Of a stretch of DNA of 9,888 nt, positions 6,337 through 9,888 are shown piece by piece (the stretch's first letter is position 1; the number at the start of each line of letters is the position of its first letter). A model generated the notes under the pieces. That model made no database searches. It saw nothing but the letters and a program-made list of their open reading frames with translations, and was not told the DNA's origin. The stretch spans positions 1-9,888 of the forward strand of contig DASRZQ010000089.1 in assembly GCA_035686205.1 (NCBI GenBank), given 5' to 3'. Position numbers and translations under genes: made by a program. Origin of the DNA: CAIWTU01 sp035686205. Its GTDB lineage: Bacteria; Desulfobacterota; Desulfuromonadia; Geobacterales; Geobacteraceae.

Positions 6337-6493
6337 TGATTGGTACTAACTTTCCGCTGCCATCAAAAACTCCCTCCCCTTCAAGGGGAGGGGCGGGGTG
6401 GGGATGGGTTTCTCGGCATCAAAGCACCCCATCCCCCCTCCTGGCCTCCCCCTTGAAGGGGGAGGAATATTTGTAGCGAGAGATTAGTACTAC
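6337..6493. repeat. MITE-like GC-rich hairpin element, copy 2
   Basis: Second copy of the element at 2525-2672, same orientation and same nested palindromes: left at 6372-6392, right at 6445-6465, with inner GGGATGGG/CCCATCCC arms between them. The outer ends are complementary around TACTAA (left, near 6343) and TTAGTA (right, near 6484). TCACAAAAAAAT at 6324-6335 is nearly repeated directly at 6494-6506 on the other side. That could be a target-site duplication or outermost element sequence. The element fills most of the 270-base gap between the LysM-protein gene and dapF, ending about 50 bases before the dapF start. No coding sequence is inside. Confidence 0.8.
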
Positions 6494-6542
6494 TCACAAA
6501 AAAAATTGTCACGCGACATTAAATTGATAAAGGAGCAACAAC

Positions 6543-7379
6543 ATGAAATTCACCAAAATGCAGGGAGCCGGCAATGATTATGTCTATGTGGACTGCTTCC
6601 GGGAAAAGGTGGCAAACCCGGCGGAAGTCGCGCTTAAGGTATCGAACCGCAATTTCGGCATCGGCTCCGACGGTCTCATCCTGATCATGCCTTCCGACAT
6701 CGCCGACGTCAGGATGCGCATGTTCAACTCCGACGGTTCCGAGTCGGAGATGTGCGGCAACGGCATCCGCTGTGTCGCCAAGTATGCCTACGATCACGGC
6801 ATCGTGGCCAAAAAGGAGATAACAGCGGAAACCGGTGCCGGCGTTCTCACGCTGCGGCTTTTCACCGACGGCGCGAACAAGGTGGAGAAAGTCCGGGTAA
6901 ATATGGGTGTTCCCCGCCTGACGCGGAAGGAAATCCCCATGCTCGGCGACGCGGACACGAAAGTGATCAACGAACCGCTTAATATCCTGCACACAACCTT
7001 TCATATCACCTGCGTTTCCATGGGAAACCCCCACTGCGTGATCTTCGTCGATGACGTGGAGAACTTCCAGGTGGAAAAATACGGGCCGCTCATCGAGAAC
7101 CACGACCTGTTCCCCCGCAGGACCAACGTCGAGTTCGTCCAGGTGCTGTCCCGGACAGAGGTGCGGCAGCGCACATGGGAGCGCGGCGCGGGAGAAACGC
7201 TCGCCTGCGGTACGGGCGCCAGCGCCGTTACCGCGGCAGGCGTGCTTAACGGACTCACGGAGAAAAAAATCGTCAACCATCTGTCGGGAGGCGACCTGGA
7301 GCTGGAATGGGCCGAGGACGACTCGATTTACATGACAGGCCCGGCAGTGGAGGTGTTTAGCGGGGAAATCTTCGTATGA
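6543..7379 (+). CDS. dapF: Diaminopimelate epimerase
   Basis: A 278-residue protein of normal family length. DapF is a cytosolic, cofactor-free racemase that converts LL- to meso-diaminopimelate for lysine and for peptidoglycan crosslinks. Both catalytic cysteines are present in their motifs: C71 in SEMCGNGIRC and C222 in ETLACGTGASA. Also visible are the N-terminal KMQGAGNDYVYVD, GSDGLILI, and the internal SMGNPHCVIFVDD. The start ATG has AGGAG at 6531-6535, 7 bases upstream. The stop overlaps the start of the HIT gene (ATGA, 7376-7379), so the two are translationally coupled. Other lysine-pathway genes are not adjacent. The MITE-like element lies directly upstream, so any promoter must be within or next to it. 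Confidence 0.96.
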   Translation: MKFTKMQGAGNDYVYVDCFREKVANPAEVALKVSNRNFGIGSDGLILIMPSDIADVRMRMFNSDGSESEMCGNGIRCVAKYAYDHGIVAKKEITAETGAGVLTLRLFTDGANKVEKVRVNMGVPRLTRKEIPMLGDADTKVINEPLNILHTTFHITCVSMGNPHCVIFVDDVENFQVEKYGPLIENHDLFPRRTNVEFVQVLSRTEVRQRTWERGAGETLACGTGASAVTAAGVLNGLTEKKIVNHLSGGDLELEWAEDDSIYMTGPAVEVFSGEIFV

Positions 7380-7798
7380 CGACGATTTCCTGCCCCATGT
7401 GCACGAAATGGGATGACGAGCCGGGGCTGCGCATTGCCGAACTGGACCTTTGCCGCGTCATTCTCAACCGCGACCAGTTCTTCACCGGCTACACCTTCGT
7501 CGTGACCAGGCAGCATGTAACCGAACTTTTCCACCTGGACATGGCCGCAAGGGAAACGGTCATGGAGGAAGTCAACCGGGTGGCGGCCGCCCTTTACAAG
7601 CTCCTGCGGCCCGATAAAATTAACTATGAGCTTCTGGGCAACATGGTTCCCCACATGCACTGGCATATCATCCCCCGGTTCAGGGACGACGGACTCTGGC
7701 CGAAGCCGGTGTGGAGCGGGCCGCATCCGGAAAAGACCTTGACCGCGGCCCAATACGAAGCCCGCACTTCTCAAATCAGGGAGCATCTGATTCTGTAG
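7376..7798 (+). CDS. HIT-family nucleotide hydrolase/transferase
   Basis: A 140-residue protein with the HIT signature NMVPHMHWHIIPRF near residues 89-102. The three histidines are H93, H95 and H97, with H95 the expected nucleophile. HIT proteins cleave nucleotide phosphate bonds such as Ap4A, adenosine 5'-phosphoramidate or adenylylated ends. A CPMC pair at residues 6-9 could be half of a zinc site, as in some HIT proteins, but I see no clear partner Cys pair. Earlier conserved parts include LNRDQFFTGYTFVV and the helix ETVMEEVNRVAAALYKLL. The substrate cannot be told from sequence. It starts inside the dapF stop (4-base overlap), implying coupled translation, and is followed by a hairpin and then endonuclease IV. 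Confidence 0.9.
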   Translation: MTTISCPMCTKWDDEPGLRIAELDLCRVILNRDQFFTGYTFVVTRQHVTELFHLDMAARETVMEEVNRVAAALYKLLRPDKINYELLGNMVPHMHWHIIPRFRDDGLWPKPVWSGPHPEKTLTAAQYEARTSQIREHLIL

Positions 7799-7818
7799 GG
7801 GCGCCGCTTGCCGCGCCC
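7799..7818. terminator. GC-rich hairpin between the HIT gene and nfo, weak terminator candidate
   Basis: GGGCGC (7799-7804) pairs with GCGCCC (7813-7818), plus one more G-C pair across a C/C mismatch, with a CTTG loop. It starts immediately after the HIT stop codon and is followed by TTGTTT, a short T-rich run. It could attenuate transcription into nfo, or be a dispersed GC-rich palindrome. The T-run is too poor for a confident terminator call. Confidence 0.35.
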
Positions 7819-7842
7819 TTGTTTCTCGCACGGAGAAATCAC

Positions 7843-8703
7843 ATGACAATGGACTATCTCGGCGCCCACATGTCCATCGCCGGCGGCCTGCACAACGCCA
7901 TAGACCGCGGCCTCAAGGTCGGATGCGGCGTAATCCAGGTGTTTACCCAGAACGCCAACCAGTGGCGGGGAAAACCGGTTTCCGAAGCGGATGCGGCGCT
8001 ATTCAGGGACAAGTGGCGGGATTCGGGCCTGCACGAGGTCGTTTCCCATGACATCTACCTCATCAACCTGGCGGCGGCCGAAGGGGACATCCGGGAAAAG
8101 AGCCTGAATGCCTTTCAGACCGAAATGGAACGGTGCGCGCTGCTCGGGATCGACAAGATCATCATGCATCCAGGCTCCCACCTGGGAGACGGCGAGGATG
8201 AGGGGATACGGCGGATCTCCACGGCGTTCGACCTTCTTTTCGAAAAGGTTCCTGAGTTTACGGGCAAGGTGCTGCTGGAAACGACGGCAGGCCAGGGAAC
8301 AAACCTCGGCTACCGGTTCGAACAACTGAGAGATATAATAGACCGTTCCAATTATCCGGACCGCTTTGCCGTATGTTTCGACACCTGCCATACCTTTGCC
8401 GCCGGTTATGACACGACTACGGAAACGGGCTATCGGCAGGTCTTTGAGGAATTCGACAGGATACTCGGTCTTGGCACGCTCCAGGCATTCCATCTGAACG
8501 ACTCCATTAAGGGCCTTGACTGCCGGGTGGACCGCCATGAGCATATCGGCAAGGGCTCCATGGGGCTCTCCCCGTTCCGGTTCCTGCTTAACGACAAGAG
8601 ATTCGCCACCATTCCGAAGTTCCTGGAAACCCCCAAAGGGGACAACGACGAAATGGATATCATAAACCTGAAGACCCTGCGGGATTTGATCGACATCGCA
8701 TAG
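7843..8703 (+). CDS. nfo: Endonuclease IV (AP endonuclease)
   Basis: A 286-residue protein of typical Nfo length. Endonuclease IV is a tri-zinc TIM-barrel enzyme that incises DNA 5' of abasic sites and removes blocking groups from 3' ends in base-excision repair. Metal-site and family motifs occur in order: YLGAHMSIAGG, IIMHPGSHLGDGEDEG, VLLETTAGQGTNLGYR, AVCFDTCHTFAAGYD, AFHLNDS, DRHEHIGKGSMG and FLETPKGDN. I choose ATG 7843 because CGGAGA at 7831-7836 sits 6 bases upstream; a second ATG at 7849 is possible. The longer upstream frame reads through the HIT gene in another phase and is not used. The macro-domain gene follows after 11 bases and is surely cotranscribed. Confidence 0.96.
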   Translation: MTMDYLGAHMSIAGGLHNAIDRGLKVGCGVIQVFTQNANQWRGKPVSEADAALFRDKWRDSGLHEVVSHDIYLINLAAAEGDIREKSLNAFQTEMERCALLGIDKIIMHPGSHLGDGEDEGIRRISTAFDLLFEKVPEFTGKVLLETTAGQGTNLGYRFEQLRDIIDRSNYPDRFAVCFDTCHTFAAGYDTTTETGYRQVFEEFDRILGLGTLQAFHLNDSIKGLDCRVDRHEHIGKGSMGLSPFRFLLNDKRFATIPKFLETPKGDNDEMDIINLKTLRDLIDIA

Positions 8704-8714
8704 GGAGGAAGGCC

Positions 8715-9233
8715 ATGAAGGAAAAAATCGAGATTGTCCAGGGCGACATCACGAAGCTTGCACTGGACGCCATCGTCAACGCGGCAAACAACACGCTGCT
8801 GGGCGGGGGCGGGGTGGACGGGGCGATCCACCGGGCCGCGGGTCCCCAGCTCGTCGCCGAATGCGCCACCCTTGGCGGCTGCAGGACCGGCGATGCGAAA
8901 ATAACCAAGGGCTACCGCCTGCCGGCCAAACATGTCATCCACACCGTCGGTCCGGTATGGCACGGAGGGTCCAGGGGTGAGCCGGACCTTCTGCACAGCG
9001 CATATCGCCGATGCTTCGAAGTGGCTAATCAAAACGGCCTCAAAACAATAGCTTTCCCCGCGATCAGCGCGGGAGTTTACGGGTATCCCATGGCTGATGC
9101 ATGCGATATTGCCATGACCGAGGCGAAGGCGGCGCTGGAGAGGTATCCCGAGTTGGAAAAGGTTGTCTTCGTGCCATTCAGCGAGGGGGCTTTGAAGATA
9201 TACCGGGAAACTTTCAAGAAGATTTTCGGGTGA
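8715..9233 (+). CDS. Macro-domain protein, O-acetyl-ADP-ribose deacetylase (YmdB) type
   Basis: A 172-residue stand-alone macro domain. The ADP-ribose site is intact: VQGDITKL (D11), IVNAANNTLLGGGGVDGAIH (N25, D35, equivalent to the E. coli YmdB catalytic pair by motif position), HTVGPVW, and the phosphate loop AISAGVYGYP (118-124). Members bind ADP-ribose and hydrolyse O-acetyl-ADP-ribose or ADP-ribosyl esters on proteins or nucleic-acid ends. GGGAGG at 8703-8708 overlaps the nfo stop and drives this ATG, so it is tightly coupled to nfo. No ADP-ribosyltransferase (DarT-like) gene lies beside it, which argues against a toxin-antitoxin pair. The actual substrate is not determined by sequence. 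Confidence 0.92.
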   Translation: MKEKIEIVQGDITKLALDAIVNAANNTLLGGGGVDGAIHRAAGPQLVAECATLGGCRTGDAKITKGYRLPAKHVIHTVGPVWHGGSRGEPDLLHSAYRRCFEVANQNGLKTIAFPAISAGVYGYPMADACDIAMTEAKAALERYPELEKVVFVPFSEGALKIYRETFKKIFG

Positions 9234-9255
9234 TTCCGACGAATTCATCAAGACG

Positions 9256-9277
9256 GCCGGGGAATGAATGCCCCGGC
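9256..9277. terminator. GC-rich hairpin downstream of the macro-domain gene
   Basis: GCCGGGG (9256-9262) and CCCCGGC (9271-9277) form a perfect 7-base stem around an AATGAATG loop, 22 bases after the macro gene stop. The following sequence is C/T-rich (TACCCCCATTCTGTCCCC) rather than a T-run. It may end the dapF-to-macro transcript, or be a dispersed GC-rich palindrome, a style also seen elsewhere in this window. The rest of the 130-base gap before 9364 shows nothing else I can support. Confidence 0.4.
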
Positions 9278-9363
9278 TACCCCCATTCTGTCCCCACGGG
9301 ACGTGACCAAGTATCAAACCCGACAAACCGCGGGCCAAATCGAAATTCTTCGGAAAATTCCCC

Positions 9364-9888
9364 ATGACCCTTGAAAAATACAGACAAAAGAGAGATTTTA
9401 CCCGCACCTCGGAACCTGCCGGATCGGACGACGAAATATCAGGCAAACACATTTTCGTGGTCCAGAAACATGCCGCCAGGCATCTGCATTACGATTTCCG
9501 CATAGAGATGGACGGGGTGCTGAAGAGCTGGGCGGTGCCGAAGGGCCCCAGCCTCGACCCGGCCGCAAAGCGCCTTGCCGTGCACGTGGAGGACCACCCG
9601 CTGGAATATGCCGAATTCGAGGGGACCGTCCCGGAAGGCGAATACGGCGGGGGCACGGTCATGGTGTGGGACAGGGGCTTCTGGGAACCGCTCGGGGATG
9701 AAAGGGCCGGCTATGCGCAGGGCGCCCTGAAATTCTCCCTCCACGGCGAAAAACTCCGCGGTTCATGGGCGCTCGTCCGCATGAAGAACCGTCCGGGCAG
9801 TCGGGAAGGAAGGGAGAACTGGCTGCTGATCAAGGAACGGGACGGGGAGGCGAAGACCGGCGACGACGCGGAAATAACCGTCCAGATG
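9364..9888 (+). CDS. LigD-type DNA 3'-phosphoesterase domain protein, 3' truncated by window
   Basis: The frame stays open from ATG 9364 to the window end, giving 175 residues without a stop. The domain is the 3'-phosphoesterase (PE) module of bacterial NHEJ ligase D, which trims 3'-phosphates and ribonucleotides at broken ends. Visible motifs are FVVQKHAARHLHYDFRIEMD (H36, H42, D44, R46), LKSWAVPKGPSLDP, HVEDHPLEYAEFEG (H78, Y82) and PEGEYGGGTVMVWD. These correspond to the catalytic residues known from Pseudomonas LigD PE. A GGAAA at 9352-9356 is a weak ribosome binding site. Whether this is a stand-alone PE protein or a full PE-ligase-polymerase LigD is decided by sequence beyond the window, so I give no gene symbol. 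No Ku gene is visible here; one might follow. Confidence 0.9.
   Translation, partial: MTLEKYRQKRDFTRTSEPAGSDDEISGKHIFVVQKHAARHLHYDFRIEMDGVLKSWAVPKGPSLDPAAKRLAVHVEDHPLEYAEFEGTVPEGEYGGGTVMVWDRGFWEPLGDERAGYAQGALKFSLHGEKLRGSWALVRMKNRPGSREGRENWLLIKERDGEAKTGDDAEITVQM

Noticed and set aside
6519..7280. 253-residue open frame on the minus strand
   Set aside because: It lies antisense to dapF, whose motifs and ribosome binding site are clear. The antisense product is H-, D- and V-rich with no recognisable domain.
8715..9233. Macro domain as the antitoxin of a DarTG-type system
   Set aside because: No DarT-like ADP-ribosyltransferase is adjacent on either strand; the neighbours are nfo and a LigD-type gene, and the motifs match the YmdB type.
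8430..9452. 340-residue open frame on the minus strand
   Set aside because: It runs antisense through the 3' end of nfo, all of the macro-domain gene and the following gap. Both plus-strand genes have complete family motifs, and the antisense protein shows none; it is a by-product of GC-rich codons.

Overview
The window reads as a Gram-negative, free-living bacterial chromosome of moderately high GC. It is most likely a member of the Desulfobacterota / old Deltaproteobacteria (Geobacter- or Syntrophus-like). This is inferred from the gene content (a probable N-type ATPase gamma subunit, a small GSU3473-like protein, a flavoredoxin-like flavin reductase, a LigD-type 3'-phosphoesterase) and from intergenic palindromic repeats of a style common in such genomes. 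No decisive taxonomic marker is present, so the assignment is tentative. All recognised genes except one small one lie on the plus strand.

Layout. (1) 1-447: the 3' end of an F-type ATPase gamma subunit, apparently the last gene of its operon. (2) 576-3776: an envelope block with a membrane-anchored LTA synthase/OpgB-like phosphoglycerol transferase, a MITE-like hairpin repeat, undecaprenyl-diphosphatase (uppP), and a 60-residue conserved-looking small protein close behind uppP. (3) 3865-4431: a flavin reductase-like FMN-binding protein with a possible operator just upstream. (4) 4432-4973: a repeat-containing gap, a small minus-strand gene, and an AT-rich promoter region. (5) 4974-6269: a protein with a degenerate receiver domain, a disordered linker, one transmembrane helix and a C-terminal LysM domain. 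(6) 6273-6542: a second copy of the same MITE-like repeat. (7) 6543-9233: dapF, a HIT-family hydrolase (overlapping dapF by 4 bases), endonuclease IV (nfo) and a YmdB-type macro-domain protein. (8) 9364-9888: the start of a LigD-type 3'-phosphoesterase gene that runs off the window.

How the genes fit together. LTA-synthase-like transferase, UppP, DapF and the LysM protein all concern the cell envelope: lipid-linked glycerol-phosphate transfer, lipid carrier recycling, meso-DAP supply and peptidoglycan binding. From HIT through nfo and the macro protein to the LigD-type phosphoesterase, the genes share a theme of cleaning nucleotide and DNA ends (adenylylated or ADP-ribosylated species, abasic sites, blocked 3' ends). 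That shared theme is an inference from families and adjacency, not something the sequence proves. The most unusual items are the pseudo-receiver/LysM protein, the two matched hairpin elements with A-rich direct repeats at their edges, the small minus-strand gene, and the DNA-end-processing neighbourhood. I see no CRISPR array, tRNA, rRNA, integrase or transposase.
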